Assembly: GCA_902773995.1 (NCBI GenBank)
Contig: CACYGL010000001.1
Span: forward strand, 124,001-188,000
Source of the DNA: an uncultured Coriobacteriaceae bacterium
Lineage (GTDB): Bacteria; Actinomycetota; Coriobacteriia; Coriobacteriales; Atopobiaceae
Direction of reading: 5' to 3'
DNA length: 64,000 nucleotides
Both the position numbers and the translations under genes were made by a program. This document shows positions 53,925 through 63,732 of this stretch, in pieces. The notes below the pieces were generated by a model. The model did not search any database, was not told where the DNA came from, and saw only the letters and a list, made by a program, of their open reading frames with translations. Every line of letters begins with the position of its first letter. The first letter of the stretch is position 1.

Positions 53925-53952
53925 GAGGGGCCACCCAAACGGGCAGCCCCTC
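53925..53952 (-). terminator. Terminator of rplS
   Basis: GAGGGGC/GCCCCTC stem with an inner GCCC/GGGT extension, followed by TTCTCT on the minus strand, 21 bases after the rplS stop. Confidence 0.8.
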
Positions 53953-53973
53953 CATACAAAACGATACGATGCT

Positions 53974-54315
53974 CTAGCGCTTCTCGGGAATGCGAGCGGC
54001 CTTGCCCACGCGATCGCGGAGGTAGTAGAGCTTCGCACGACGGACATCACCATGGCGAACAACCTCGAGCTTGGCAATCTTGGGGCTGTGCAGGGGAAAC
54101 GTACGCTCCACGCCAACGCCAAAGCTGATCTTGCGGACGGTGAAGGTCTCACGGGAACCAGCACCGCTCATGCGGATGACGTCGCCCTGGAAGACCTGCT
54201 CACGAGAGCGGTCACCCTCGATGATGCGGTAGTGGACCTTGACGTTGTCGCCAACCAGGACCGCGGGGATGTCCTCACGAATCTGCTGACGCTCGATGGC
54301 GCGAATGTAATCCAT
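53974..54315 (-). CDS. rplS: Ribosomal protein L19
   Basis: 113 residues. L19 signatures: [40 protein letters not shown] and [18 protein letters not shown]. It lies at the subunit interface of the 50S. GAGGA precedes the ATG. It has its own promoter and terminator, unlike the usual trmD-rplS operon; trmD is 9.4 kb away here. Confidence 0.97.
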   Translation of the reverse strand: MDYIRAIERQQIREDIPAVLVGDNVKVHYRIIEGDRSREQVFQGDVIRMSGAGSRETFTVRKISFGVGVERTFPLHSPKIAKLEVVRHGDVRRAKLYYLRDRVGKAARIPEKR

Positions 54316-54387
54316 GCTATTCCTCATCTCTAGACTAGAGGTGCCGACGCACGTGCGAACGACACATAGGCTTACACACAAGCGAGA

Positions 54388-54416
54388 ATTATAGAGCACC
54401 GCGGGCAACCGGACAA
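54388..54416 (-). promoter_or_regulatory. Promoter of rplS
   Basis: -10 TATAAT (54393-54388), 17-bp spacer, -35 TTGTCC (54416-54411): the best sigma-70-like promoter in the window. Confidence 0.85.
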
Positions 54417-54461
54417 GAACTACATAACTTGATGAATGAATCCACGCACCAGCCGCAATGT

Positions 54462-55496
54462 CTACAGACAGAAGCCGGCAACCACGCCGGAAGCTGTGTT
54501 CGCCTGGCCCACCGAGGACGGAAAACCCGTCTCGCTTGCCCGGAAGAAGTACGCACTGGAGCTTGTGTCGGCGTAGTTCAGCGGATACGCGGAACGGTAC
54601 CACCACGGACGAGAGGAGCCGCGGTATATGAGCGCCAGTGCGTCCGACTGCCCACCGGTCTCCCCCGTGACGCCAGCTGCCGAGAAGTACGCGTACTGCG
54701 TCCCCTCGGCGTTGAGCACAGCGTCCAGGCCAGCGGTATAAGAGATCTCGGTGGCAAACTCATCCTCAAACCACGTGATGTTGCCGCATACCTCGACGGC
54801 CGAGAAGGCCCACAGGGCATCTGCCGTCTGGGTGACGGATGCAACATCCGAGGTAACCCCCACGTTGTTGGTAGCCTTGGAAACGCTCACAATAAGGGAG
54901 GCAAGGTCATCCGGAAGGAGCGCCATGCCGTCACCCGCAAGCCACGCCCTGAGCGAGGAGGACTCCCAACCGCCCTGGTTGGTGTTGGAGGCTTCCATGG
55001 GCTGCTCGGAGAGCATCGACACCATGAGCGTCATGCCCGCAACGCCAGAGCCGTCGGCACGCTGGTCGTGCCTGAACCCCACAATGCGCGCATACGCCAA
55101 GGTGTTATCGTCGAGAACCACCTCACGCGTCTCGTTGACAGGCACCCCCGAGGCATCTGCCAAGTTGTACTCTTGCGCAATTGCCAGGCCCTCGTCATCT
55201 GTGGCAGCAGCAGCGATCCTGGCGGAAATCTGTGAGAGCTCGTCCCAGCTGTAGTCGGAGAAGGCCTTGGGCTCAAGCGTCTGCGCAGCCTCAGCACCCT
55301 GGCCCTCGGTCTCTTGGCCGGTCTGCTGGGCAGGCTCGCCCGCAAGGCCGGGAGCCACGCTCTCTACCAGCGGACGCAGCTGGCCCGTCATGGCAAGCGC
55401 GAGCACCCCCACGGCAAGCGCGACAAACACGCAGGCAACGACGAGCAGCCCACGCCCTGTGCTCCCGCTGTCTCTGCGGCTGTGCTTTGGAGCCAT
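54462..55496 (-). CDS. Exported DUF6273-type protein
   Basis: 344 residues. A basic N terminus and one membrane segment (about 16-38) act as signal anchor; a Gln/Glu/Gly-rich linker (50-75) leads to an extracellular domain with [12 protein letters not shown] and a C-terminal [10 protein letters not shown]...[10 protein letters not shown] pattern that fits DUF6273, common in gut actinobacterial and firmicute surface proteins. No catalytic motif recognised. GGGGAGG precedes the ATG. It lies alone between dgt and rplS on the same strand. Confidence 0.72.
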   Translation of the reverse strand: MAPKHSRRDSGSTGRGLLVVACVFVALAVGVLALAMTGQLRPLVESVAPGLAGEPAQQTGQETEGQGAEAAQTLEPKAFSDYSWDELSQISARIAAAATDDEGLAIAQEYNLADASGVPVNETREVVLDDNTLAYARIVGFRHDQRADGSGVAGMTLMVSMLSEQPMEASNTNQGGWESSSLRAWLAGDGMALLPDDLASLIVSVSKATNNVGVTSDVASVTQTADALWAFSAVEVCGNITWFEDEFATEISYTAGLDAVLNAEGTQYAYFSAAGVTGETGGQSDALALIYRGSSRPWWYRSAYPLNYADTSSSAYFFRASETGFPSSVGQANTASGVVAGFCL

Positions 55497-55565
55497 GCAT
55501 CCTCCCCGGTTGTATTGCCAGACGTCTAGAGCCTACCAAAGATACGTGTGCATGGCATGCCGCCC

Positions 55566-56627
55566 TCACCTGCCGTGGGACATGACGCCCTTCCACGAGC
55601 GAGGAACGGTGAGGTCCTCGAAGACCCTCACGGCATAGCGGTCCGTCATGCCCGAGACGTAGTCCGCAACCTGTACGTCCGGGTGGTTCGAGTCGTGCTT
55701 GAGGTACTCCTCGGGCACCTCGTCCATGTGGGTCACCAGGTGGTCAAAGAGAAGCTCGATCATGCGCGTGGCCTTGGGCTCCTCCTCCTTGGCATCACCC
55801 TTGGTGTAGAGCGACTCAAAGAGGAACGAGCGAAGCTCCATCATCGCGTCCCAGACGTCTTCGGACATGCGGATGTCGCCAGCCGCTGCGCTTCCCGCGC
55901 AGATGTCACGGACCATGACGTCAATGCGTTCCGAGGAGCTGCCGCCGAGGAGCTCGCGAGGACGCTGCGGAAGGTCATCCTCGGTGAGAAGGCCCGCACG
56001 CTCGGCATCGTCGATGTCGTGGCACACGTAGGCAATGCGGTCCGCGCAGGCAACAACCCTGCCCTCAAGCGTCTGCGCGCGTTGCGAGCCGGTGTGGCAG
56101 AGGATGCCGTCGCGCACCTCCCAGGTGAGGTTAAGGCCCCGCCCGTCCTTCTCCAGGCACTCCACCAGCCTCACGCTCTGTCTGTTGTGTCGGAAGATGT
56201 AGCGGCCCTCGTCGGAGTCTGGATCGATACCGCGATAACGAGCCATGGCACGCGAGAGAGCGCGTTCCCCGCAGTGTCCAAAGGGCGTGTGGCCAAGATC
56301 GTGGCCCAGTGCGATAGCCTCGGTAAGGTCCTCGTTGAGTCCAAGCGCACGAGAGATGCTCCGGGCAATCTGCGCGACTTCAAGCGTGTGAGTGAGCCGC
56401 GTGCGGTAGTGGTCGCCCTCTGGGGCAAGGAAGACCTGCGTCTTGTTGGCCAGGCGCCTGAAGCTCTTGCAGTGGAGGATGCGGTCGCGGTCACGCTGAT
56501 AGCAAGGCCTTAGATAGTCTTCCTCCTCGGGCACGTCCCGGCCCTTAGACTGCGAGCTCTTTGCCGCCTGCGCAGAGAGGAGCTCCTCCTCGCGAGCAAT
56601 CTGATCCTCCCTGTCGTGAACCCTCAT
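55566..56627 (-). CDS. dgt: dGTPase-like HD-domain deoxynucleotide triphosphohydrolase
   Basis: 353 residues. HD metal site: RLTHTLEVAQIARS then GHDLGHTPFGHCGE, followed by HNRQSVRL and DIDDAERAG. Cleaves dNTPs to deoxynucleoside and triphosphate. The ATG at 56627 follows GGAGG by five bases; an ATG at 56642 lacks an SD. dgt beside ppdK/DUF299/glyQS is part of a block that in other genomes leads to dnaG and rpoD, not seen here. Confidence 0.92.
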   Translation of the reverse strand: MRVHDREDQIAREEELLSAQAAKSSQSKGRDVPEEEDYLRPCYQRDRDRILHCKSFRRLANKTQVFLAPEGDHYRTRLTHTLEVAQIARSISRALGLNEDLTEAIALGHDLGHTPFGHCGERALSRAMARYRGIDPDSDEGRYIFRHNRQSVRLVECLEKDGRGLNLTWEVRDGILCHTGSQRAQTLEGRVVACADRIAYVCHDIDDAERAGLLTEDDLPQRPRELLGGSSSERIDVMVRDICAGSAAAGDIRMSEDVWDAMMELRSFLFESLYTKGDAKEEEPKATRMIELLFDHLVTHMDEVPEEYLKHDSNHPDVQVADYVSGMTDRYAVRVFEDLTVPRSWKGVMSHGR

Positions 56628-56664
56628 GGGCGCCTCCAACATGCCGGATGCTCTGATAAAGAAC

Positions 56665-56693
56665 AGGGGGAGAGGCGCCAGGCCCCTCCCCCT
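56665..56693 (-). terminator. Terminator of ppdK
   Basis: A 12-bp stem with one G-U pair (56665-56676 with 56682-56693), a five-base loop, then GTTCTTTATC on the minus strand. Confidence 0.85.
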
Positions 56694-56725
56694 CTGTGTG
56701 CTAGACGTGCATCAACGCCAGGTTA

Positions 56726-59431
56726 CTAGGCGACCTTGGCAGGACCGCCGTTGGAGTTGATCTTGGCCTGCGCTGCCGCAAGGCGAGCGATGGGCACGCG
56801 GTACGGCGAGCAGGACACGTAGTCGAGGCCGAGGTCATAGTAGACCTGGATGGACTCGGGGTCGCCACCAGTCTCGCCGCAGACGCCGCAGACGATGTCC
56901 GGGTTGGCCTTGTGGCCACCCTCGACGCCCATCTGGACGAGCTTGGCGACGCCGGGGTCGACGGTCGCGAAGGGGTTCCGCTTGACGATCTTCTTGTCGA
57001 GGTAGAGCGGCATGAACGCGGACTCGACGTCGTCGCGGGAGAACCCGAGGCAGGTCTGGGTGAGGTCGTTGGTGCCAAAGGAGAAGAAGTCGGCGTGCTT
57101 GCCGATCTCGTCGGCGGTGATGGCAGCGCGGGGAAGCTCAATCATGGTGCCGATGGGAATCTCGAGCTTGACGCCCGTCTCCTCCTCGACCTCCTTCAGG
57201 GTCTTCTCGACGCCGGCGCGGACGAGCTCAATCTCGGACTCGAAGGCAACGAGCGGGATCATGATCTCGGGCTTGGGGTCGAAGCCCTCCTTCTTGAGCT
57301 CGGCAGCGGCGCCCGCGATGGCGCGGACCTGCATGACGTTGAGCTCGGGGTAGACGATGCCCAGGCGGCAGCCGCGAAGGCCGAGCATGGGGTTGGCCTC
57401 CTGGAAGGAGTCGAGCTTGGCGAGCAGGGCGCGCTTCTCAGTGCAGTCCTTGCCGGCGCACTCCTCCTTGGTGATCTCGACCTCAAGGTCGCGCGGGTTG
57501 TCGAGGAACTCGTGCAAAGGGGGATCGAGCAGGCGCACGATGACGGTCTTGCCGTCCATGGCCTTGAACATGCCAAGGAAGTCACCCTTCTGGGCCTCGC
57601 CCAGCTTCTTGAGGGACTCCTGCTTCACATCGTCGGACTCGGCGAGGATGAAGTTCTGGATGAGCTGCTTGCGCTCGCCAAGGAACATGTGCTCGGTGCG
57701 GTCCAGGCCAATGCCCTCGGCGCCGTTGTCAGCGGAGAGCTGCGCGTCGGCGGGGTTGTCGGCGTTGGCGCGGACGCCAATCACGCGGCCACGGGCGGGA
57801 TCCTTGCGGACCTCGTCTGCCCAGTCGAGGATGGTCTCGAGGTCGCCGCCGAGCTGCGGACGAACCAGGGGCACCTCGCCCAGGATGACGTCACCCGTGG
57901 TGCCGTCGATGGAGATGATGTCGCCCTCGTGAAGGACAACGTCGGTGCCAGCAACCTTGCACTCCTTGTTAGGAGCGTCGATGTGGAGAGCCTCTACGCC
58001 GCAGACGCAGGGGGCGCCCATGCCACGGGCGATGACGGCCGCGTGGGACGTCTTGCCGCCGTGAGAGGTGAGGATGCCCTCGGCAGCAACCATGCCCTTG
58101 AGGTCGTCGGGCGTGGTCTCCCAGCGCACGAGGATGGAGGGCTTGCCAGCCTCCTTGAAGGCCTCGGCGTCAGCGGACGAGAACACCACGGCACCGGTAG
58201 CAGCGCCGGGGGAGGCGTTCAGGCCCTTGGCGAGGACCTCGTACTTGGCCTTGGGGTCAAACTGCGGGTGCAGGAGCTGGTCGAGCTGCTCGGGGGCAAC
58301 GCGCATGACCGCGGTCTCCCTGGAGATGCGACCCTCCTCGTACATCTGGATGGCAACCTTGAGCGCGGAGAGGGCGGTACGCTTGCCCACGCGGGTCTGG
58401 AGCATCCAGAGCTTGCCCTCCTGGATGGTGAACTCGAGGTCCATCATGTCAGCGTAGTGGTCCTCGAGGATCTCGAAGACGTGGTAGAGCTCCTTGCCAG
58501 CCTCCTCGAGACCCGGGGTCTTGGGCAGGTCGGAGATGGGCTCGGTGTTGCGGATGCCGGCCACGACGTCCTCGCCCTGGGCGTTGACCAGGAAGTCGCC
58601 GTAGCGCTCGTTGGTGCCGTCGGCGGGGTTGCGCGTGAACGCGACGCCGGTTGCCGAGGTGTCACCCATGTTACCGAAGACCATGCACTGGACGTTGACG
58701 GCAGTGCCCAGGTCATCGGGGATCTTGTTCTGCTTGCGGTACAGGATGGCGCGCGGTGTGTTCCAGGATCCGAAGACCGCCTGCTCGGCAAGACGCAGCT
58801 GGAGGTACGGGTCGTGCGGGAACACGGGCTTGCCGTCGACGACAACCTCGGGGTACTTCTCGGGGTCGACGTTGTCGGAGAAGATCTGCTTGAAGGTGGC
58901 GACGAGGTCCTTGAGGTCGTCAGCGTTGAGCTCGGTGTCAAGCTTCACGCCGCGCTCGGCCTTCTTGGCGTTGATGGCATCCTCGAAGAGCTGGCCATCG
59001 ACGCCCATGACGACGTCCGAGAACATCTGGACGAAGCGGCGGTAGGAGTCGTAGCCAAAGCGGGGATTGCCGGTCTTCTTGATGAGGCCCTGAACGGAGT
59101 CATCGTTGAGGCCGAGGTTAAGGACGGTGTCCATCATGCCAGGCATGGAGAAGGGGGCGCCGGAGCGGACGGAGACGAGTAGCGGGTCGTCCTTGTCGCC
59201 GAGCTTCTTGCCCATGCGCTTCTCGAGGTCCTTACGGTAGACGTCGATCTCGTCAAGAACGCCGTCGGGCCAGACGTTACCAGCGGACGAGTAAGCGACG
59301 CAGGTCTGGCAGGTGATGGAGAATCCCGGAGGAACGGGAAGGCCGATGTTGGCCATCTCCGCCAGGTTGGCGCCCTTGCCGCCGGTGATCCACTTCGCCT
59401 CGTCGACGGTAGCGCCGGCAACCTCAGACAT
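56726..59431 (-). CDS. ppdK: Pyruvate phosphate dikinase
   Basis: 901 residues. The N-terminal ATP-grasp domain opens with GGKGANLAEM and has SVRSGAPFSMPGMMDT; the phosphohistidine domain carries LTSHGGKTSHAAVIARG with the catalytic His and the Thr targeted by PDRP; the PEP barrel ends with CGETGGDP. It interconverts pyruvate, ATP and Pi with PEP, AMP and PPi. ATG 59431 has GGGGAG five bases upstream. A GTG at 59476 would add VRLFEQGSE, vaguely like the usual first strand, but has no SD. It follows a strong terminator, so it has its own promoter. Confidence 0.95.
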   Translation of the reverse strand: MSEVAGATVDEAKWITGGKGANLAEMANIGLPVPPGFSITCQTCVAYSSAGNVWPDGVLDEIDVYRKDLEKRMGKKLGDKDDPLLVSVRSGAPFSMPGMMDTVLNLGLNDDSVQGLIKKTGNPRFGYDSYRRFVQMFSDVVMGVDGQLFEDAINAKKAERGVKLDTELNADDLKDLVATFKQIFSDNVDPEKYPEVVVDGKPVFPHDPYLQLRLAEQAVFGSWNTPRAILYRKQNKIPDDLGTAVNVQCMVFGNMGDTSATGVAFTRNPADGTNERYGDFLVNAQGEDVVAGIRNTEPISDLPKTPGLEEAGKELYHVFEILEDHYADMMDLEFTIQEGKLWMLQTRVGKRTALSALKVAIQMYEEGRISRETAVMRVAPEQLDQLLHPQFDPKAKYEVLAKGLNASPGAATGAVVFSSADAEAFKEAGKPSILVRWETTPDDLKGMVAAEGILTSHGGKTSHAAVIARGMGAPCVCGVEALHIDAPNKECKVAGTDVVLHEGDIISIDGTTGDVILGEVPLVRPQLGGDLETILDWADEVRKDPARGRVIGVRANADNPADAQLSADNGAEGIGLDRTEHMFLGERKQLIQNFILAESDDVKQESLKKLGEAQKGDFLGMFKAMDGKTVIVRLLDPPLHEFLDNPRDLEVEITKEECAGKDCTEKRALLAKLDSFQEANPMLGLRGCRLGIVYPELNVMQVRAIAGAAAELKKEGFDPKPEIMIPLVAFESEIELVRAGVEKTLKEVEEETGVKLEIPIGTMIELPRAAITADEIGKHADFFSFGTNDLTQTCLGFSRDDVESAFMPLYLDKKIVKRNPFATVDPGVAKLVQMGVEGGHKANPDIVCGVCGETGGDPESIQVYYDLGLDYVSCSPYRVPIARLAAAQAKINSNGGPAKVA

Positions 59432-59601
59432 TTCACTCCCCTGTTCGAACAACCTGACACGCCTTGCGGCGCGCACTCACATCGCGGCGCCAGGTTCAAG
59501 GCACCGCAACGCCCAATTCTAGACAGACCCATTTTTGGGAGATGCCAAAATCAAGCGGTAACCGGTAGACGGAAAAATAAGCCGGCGAACGTAACAAAAT
59601 T

Positions 59602-59625
59602 GGGGCCAGACGTGAGTCTGGCCCC
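59602..59625 (-). terminator. Terminator between the DUF299 gene and ppdK
   Basis: A perfect 10-bp stem GGGGCCAGAC/GTCTGGCCCC, four-base loop, then AATTTTGTT on the minus strand. It uncouples ppdK from the upstream DUF299 gene. Confidence 0.92.
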
Positions 59626-59655
59626 CTGAACGGACAAAAGACTTGAACCTATGAA

Positions 59656-60060
59656 CTACTCGTTCGAAGCCGGGTGCTCCGAGAAGGTGGCGCCAATGGC
59701 GTGGCTCGGCTCCTCGCCGGTGAGCGTGGAGATGACCGTCACGGCAGGCCCGAGCAGGTCGATGGAGGGGATGCCCCTCCTGTCAAGCTCGCGGCGAATC
59801 TCGCGGCGGAGCTGCCCGTTGGCAAACGTGTGGAAGACGGCACTTGGCCTCTCCGGGTCGAAGTTCTTGTCGAAGTAGTCTCTTACCTGCTCGACGCTCT
59901 CGACGCCAGACACGCGGATGATCTCGACGGAGCCATCGCCAAACTGCGCAGCGGCAGCCTCCACAACGGCCTTTGCGGTCTCGCCGCGCGCGTCAGAAAG
60001 CACGTAGATGGCAGGGACAACGTGGCCGAAGACATCATCGTCCAGATCAAGTTTCCTCAT
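59656..60060 (-). CDS. Half-length DUF299 (PPDK regulatory protein-like)
   Basis: 134 residues, about half of the usual 270. It aligns by eye with the N-terminal half of PDRP/YqfL: AIYVLSDARGETAKAVVEAA at the start and IDLLGP near 100. The catalytic half with the P-loop GVSRTSKTP is missing; the frame ends in a normal TAG and a terminator follows 31 bases later, with no remnant in other frames. PDRP phosphorylates and reactivates PPDK; this protein cannot do so by the known mechanism. GGGAGG lies seven bases before the ATG at 60060. It sits between glyS and ppdK. Confidence 0.85.
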   Translation of the reverse strand: MRKLDLDDDVFGHVVPAIYVLSDARGETAKAVVEAAAAQFGDGSVEIIRVSGVESVEQVRDYFDKNFDPERPSAVFHTFANGQLRREIRRELDRRGIPSIDLLGPAVTVISTLTGEEPSHAIGATFSEHPASNE

Positions 60061-60123
60061 AGTCGATCCTCCCAAGTGACCCAATCGTGCGGGGACGTTG
60101 CAGCAAGTGTAACCGCTCTTACC

Positions 60124-62220
60124 CTACTTTCGCTTCGAAAGTGCGCCAATATCGGCGACGTCACCAAAGACGCCAGCGAAACGGTTGAGAAGGCGCAGTC
60201 TGTTGTCCCTCACGGCCGGATCGGGGTCCATGACAAGAACGTCGGTGAAGAAGCGGTCGATGGGGCCACGGAGACCAGCGAGGGCCTCGCAGGCGGCGTC
60301 GAAGTCACCAGTGGCCAGGGCAGCCGAGACGGCCTTCTCGCCCTCCTCGCACGCGGCAAGAAGGGCCTTCTCCGCATCCCCAAGGACGCTCGCGTCGACC
60401 TCAGTGCCGAGAGACGCGTTGGCAAGGTGGGCGGCGCGGGCATAGGCCGTGGCAAGGTCCTCGAAGAGCTCCGGGCTCTCGGAGCGAGCGCGGTCGAGGG
60501 CAGCGGCGCGGCGGACGAACTCCTCCGGGTCGATGACGCCGACGGCTCCCACTGCCTCGATGGCGTCGGGCGCAATGCCCTCGTCCTTGGCGATGGCAGC
60601 AAGGCGGCCCTGGAAGAAGGCGGCCACGGAAGAGGCAACCGCCTGGGCGTCAAACTCGATGCCCTGCTCGGCGTAGGACGCAAGCGCAAGCTCGATGAGC
60701 GGGCGCAGGTGCACGGCAGGAAGCGTACGCAGCATGGCAATCACGCCAATGGCGGCGCGGCGGACGGCAAAGGGGTCCGAGGAGCCGGTGGGCGGCTCGT
60801 CGATGGCAAAGATGCCGCATACGGTGTCAAGCTTGTCCGCTATGGCAACGCACTTGCCCACGATGCCAGAGGGGAGCTCGTCACCGGCAAAGCGCGGACG
60901 GTAGTGCTCGCGGATGGCGTCGCAGACCTCCTGGGGCTCGCCGGCTGCCTTGGCGTAGTAGCCGCCCATGACGCCCTGCTGGTTGGTGAACTCGACCACT
61001 GCCTGGCTCACGAGGTCTGCCTTGGCGAGGTGTGCCGCGCGCTTGGCAAGACCGCAGGTGCGCTCATTGGCGCCGGCCGCCTTTGCCACGGCCTCGGCGA
61101 GCACCTCCATCCGCGTGACCTTCTGGCGGACGGTGCCAAGCTTCTCCTGAAAGACAACGGTGCCCAGGCGCTCAACGAACTCGTCCATGGGGACCTTCAG
61201 GTCCTCCTCGTAGAAGAACTTGGCGTCATCGAGACGGGCACGCACGACGCGCTCGTTGCCATCGACCACAGTTGCGGAGACCTTGGGGTCTGCGTTGGAG
61301 ACCACAACGAACTCGCGCGTGAGGTTGCCCTCGGCGTCATAGACGGGGAAGTAGCGCTGGTTGGAGAGCATGGACTCGCAGATGATCTCGTGCGGGACCT
61401 TGAGGAACTCCTCGTCGAAGGTGCCAACCAGGACCGTGGGCCACTCGCAGAGGTTCACGACCTCGTCAAGCGTGCGCTTGGGGGTGTCCACTCGGCAACC
61501 GGGACGCTCTGCCTCGGCCTGATGAATGCCCTCAAGGATTGCGGCACGGCGCTCGTCCTCGAGCAGCACGCCGTTCTCGCGCAGCACGTCGGCATAGGCG
61601 GCAGGGCTCTTGACCGCGTGGTCGCCAGCGCCAAGCACGCGGTGCCCGCGCGTGGTGCCAGCGCTCGTGACGTCGGCGTAGCTCACGGGCACAACGTCAG
61701 ACCCGAGAAGGGCGCAAATCCAGCGGATGGGGCGCACGAAGGTCTGGTGCTCGGAGCCCCAGCGCTGGCTCCTGTAGTTGGGCCACTCGATGGAGCCGAT
61801 GACCTGCTCGGAGAGGGCGGAGAGGATCGGCGTTGCGGGGCGCGCGTCAACGTGCTTCTCGGCAAAGACGTACTCTCGGCCGTCAGAGTCCACGCGGCGC
61901 GCAAGCTGGGAGGCATCGACGCCAAACTTGCGGGCAAAGCCCTGGGCCGCCTTGGTGGGGGCGCCGTTGGCGTCAAAGGCAATGCTGGCAGCGGGGCCGC
62001 GCTTGACCTCGTTGAGCTCCTCGGTTGCAAGAGCAACGTCGTGGACGTAGGCGACGAGCCTTCTCGGCGTCTGGTGGGTCTCCACCTTGCCGTGAGCGAG
62101 GCCGGCCTCGTCCAGCCCCTTGCGAACAAGCTCGCCAAGCTGCACCACAGCGTGGTTGAGAGGTGCGGAGGGCATCTCTTCGCAGCCAATCTCGAGCAGG
62201 AAGTCCTTGGTCTCGGCCAT
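60124..62220 (-). CDS. glyS: Glycyl-tRNA synthetase beta subunit
   Basis: 698 residues. N-terminal LLEIGCEEMPSAPL and RGPAASIAFD are family marks; an HD-like central region and a C-terminal anticodon-binding-like DALR domain follow. It forms the alpha2-beta2 enzyme with GlyQ. The ATG directly abuts the glyQ stop (TAG ATG), so translation is coupled. Confidence 0.96.
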   Translation of the reverse strand: MAETKDFLLEIGCEEMPSAPLNHAVVQLGELVRKGLDEAGLAHGKVETHQTPRRLVAYVHDVALATEELNEVKRGPAASIAFDANGAPTKAAQGFARKFGVDASQLARRVDSDGREYVFAEKHVDARPATPILSALSEQVIGSIEWPNYRSQRWGSEHQTFVRPIRWICALLGSDVVPVSYADVTSAGTTRGHRVLGAGDHAVKSPAAYADVLRENGVLLEDERRAAILEGIHQAEAERPGCRVDTPKRTLDEVVNLCEWPTVLVGTFDEEFLKVPHEIICESMLSNQRYFPVYDAEGNLTREFVVVSNADPKVSATVVDGNERVVRARLDDAKFFYEEDLKVPMDEFVERLGTVVFQEKLGTVRQKVTRMEVLAEAVAKAAGANERTCGLAKRAAHLAKADLVSQAVVEFTNQQGVMGGYYAKAAGEPQEVCDAIREHYRPRFAGDELPSGIVGKCVAIADKLDTVCGIFAIDEPPTGSSDPFAVRRAAIGVIAMLRTLPAVHLRPLIELALASYAEQGIEFDAQAVASSVAAFFQGRLAAIAKDEGIAPDAIEAVGAVGVIDPEEFVRRAAALDRARSESPELFEDLATAYARAAHLANASLGTEVDASVLGDAEKALLAACEEGEKAVSAALATGDFDAACEALAGLRGPIDRFFTDVLVMDPDPAVRDNRLRLLNRFAGVFGDVADIGALSKRK

Positions 62221-63132
62221 CTAGGCCACCTCCCCCTTCGTGGATGCGTCGTCCTTCTCGCCAGTCACCTCGGCGAGGTAGGCCTCGCAGCAGTCCTTAG
62301 CAACGGTACGGACGCGCAGGATGTAGTTGGCACGCTCGGTAGCGGAGATTGCCCCGCGGGAGTCGAGCAGGTTGAACGCGTGGCTGCACTTCATCACGCA
62401 GTCGTAGGCGGGAAGCGGCAGGTGCGCGTCGAGGCAGGAGTGGCACTCCGCCTCGTACTCGTCGAACTTCTCGCGCATGAGTTCGACGTTGGCAACCTCG
62501 AAGTTGTACGCAGAGAACTCGCGCTCGTTCTCAAGGAAGACGTCGCCATAGGTCATGGGCGTGCCGTCAGGCAGGTAGCTCCACACGATGTCATAGACCG
62601 AGTTCACGCCCTGCGCATACATGGCGATGCGCTCGAGGCCATAGGTGATCTCGACGGGCACGGGGTCGACCTCAATGCCGCCCACCTGCTGGAAGTAGGT
62701 GAACTGCGTGACCTCCATGCCATCCATCCACACCTCCCAGCCAAGTCCCCAGGCGCCAAGCGTGGGGCTCTCCCAGTCGTCCTCGACAAAGCGGACGTCG
62801 TGCTCGGCGGGGTCAAGGCCGATGGCGGCAAGAGAGCCGAGGTAGAGGTCCTGCGAGTCGACGGGCGATGGCTTGAGGAGCACCTGGAACTGGTAGTAGT
62901 GCTGCAGGCGGTTGGGGTTCTCGCCATAGCGGCCGTCCGCCGGGCGACGGCACGGCTGCGGATAGCAGGTGCGCCAGGCGGCGGGGCCAAGCGAGCGCAG
63001 GAGGGTGGCCGTGTGGAACGTGCCCGCGCCCACCTCTGAGTCGTACGGCTGCATCACGGTACAGCCCTTGTCGGCCCAATAGTGCTCAAGGGCGAGGATC
63101 ATGTCTTGGAACGTAAGCGGGCTTTCGCTCAT
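62221..63132 (-). CDS. glyQ: Glycyl-tRNA synthetase alpha subunit
   Basis: 303 residues. The class II catalytic subunit has [33 protein letters not shown] and [24 protein letters not shown]. The ATG at 63132 has GGAGGAAGGA upstream; a longer frame to 63201 runs into lepB. Only 38 bases separate it from lepB, so there is no room for a T-box leader. Confidence 0.97.
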   Translation of the reverse strand: MSESPLTFQDMILALEHYWADKGCTVMQPYDSEVGAGTFHTATLLRSLGPAAWRTCYPQPCRRPADGRYGENPNRLQHYYQFQVLLKPSPVDSQDLYLGSLAAIGLDPAEHDVRFVEDDWESPTLGAWGLGWEVWMDGMEVTQFTYFQQVGGIEVDPVPVEITYGLERIAMYAQGVNSVYDIVWSYLPDGTPMTYGDVFLENEREFSAYNFEVANVELMREKFDEYEAECHSCLDAHLPLPAYDCVMKCSHAFNLLDSRGAISATERANYILRVRTVAKDCCEAYLAEVTGEKDDASTKGEVA

Positions 63133-63170
63133 ATCCGTCCTTCCTCCGGGAGGAGACGCCGACGCGGCCG

Positions 63171-63731
63171 CTAGAGGGCCTTCACGTCGGAAATCGGCCA
63201 ATAGATGCAGAGTATCTTCGACGTCACCGAGCTCACCCTCACTGGCCCAAAGTAGCGCGAGTCGAGGGAGTTGGTGCGGTTGTCGCCCATAACCCAGATG
63301 TAGCCATCCGGGATGGTGTATGGATAGCTAATGCCTGCCGAGCCAGCCTGGTCCGAAAGCGAGTAGCTGGGCTTGCCAAGGGTATAGGAGGACTCGTCGA
63401 GCTGGACCCCGTCCACGTAGACATTGCCGTCACGCAGGTCGACGGTCTGGCCGGCAACGGCAATCACACGCTTAACGAGGGTGGTTCCGGGCTCGCGCGG
63501 GCTCTCGAAAGTCACAACGTCACCCGCTTTGGGAGACTCCCAGTTGAGTGTGACCTTCTCGCCAAGGAGCAGGTCTCCCTCCTGGATGGTCTCAAGCATG
63601 GAGCCCGAGGGGACCTCGTAAACCCCCACCACAAAGGTGCGTAGGAGCAGAGCCACGCCAAGCGCAACGAGGATGGTCACGACAACGTCGAGAAAGCCGC
63701 CCTTCTTCTCCTTTGCCTTGCCCTTGGCCAC
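63171..63731 (-). CDS. lepB: Signal peptidase I
   Basis: 186 residues. One membrane helix (about 13-36) precedes catalytic S44 (PSGSML) and K87 (VKRVIAVAG); box [13 protein letters not shown] is complete. It cleaves signal peptides outside the membrane. GTG start 63731 has GGGGAG upstream and lies just at the trmD stop, so the trmD-lepB unit is coupled. Confidence 0.95.
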   Translation of the reverse strand: MAKGKAKEKKGGFLDVVVTILVALGVALLLRTFVVGVYEVPSGSMLETIQEGDLLLGEKVTLNWESPKAGDVVTFESPREPGTTLVKRVIAVAGQTVDLRDGNVYVDGVQLDESSYTLGKPSYSLSDQAGSAGISYPYTIPDGYIWVMGDNRTNSLDSRYFGPVRVSSVTSKILCIYWPISDVKAL

Positions 63732-63732
63732 G

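Noticed and set aside
59516-59521. TAGAAT as the ppdK -10 element
   Set aside because: No acceptable -35 lies 16-18 bases upstream; the real promoter is not identifiable by eye.
59674-63039. A plus-strand open frame of more than 1100 codons
   Set aside because: It is antisense to glyQ, glyS and the DUF299 gene, which are certain; long antisense frames are expected at this GC content. The same applies to those at 37575-39659 and 56912-59182.
63133-63170. T-box leader ahead of glyQ
   Set aside because: Only 38 bases separate lepB and glyQ, too short for a T-box.
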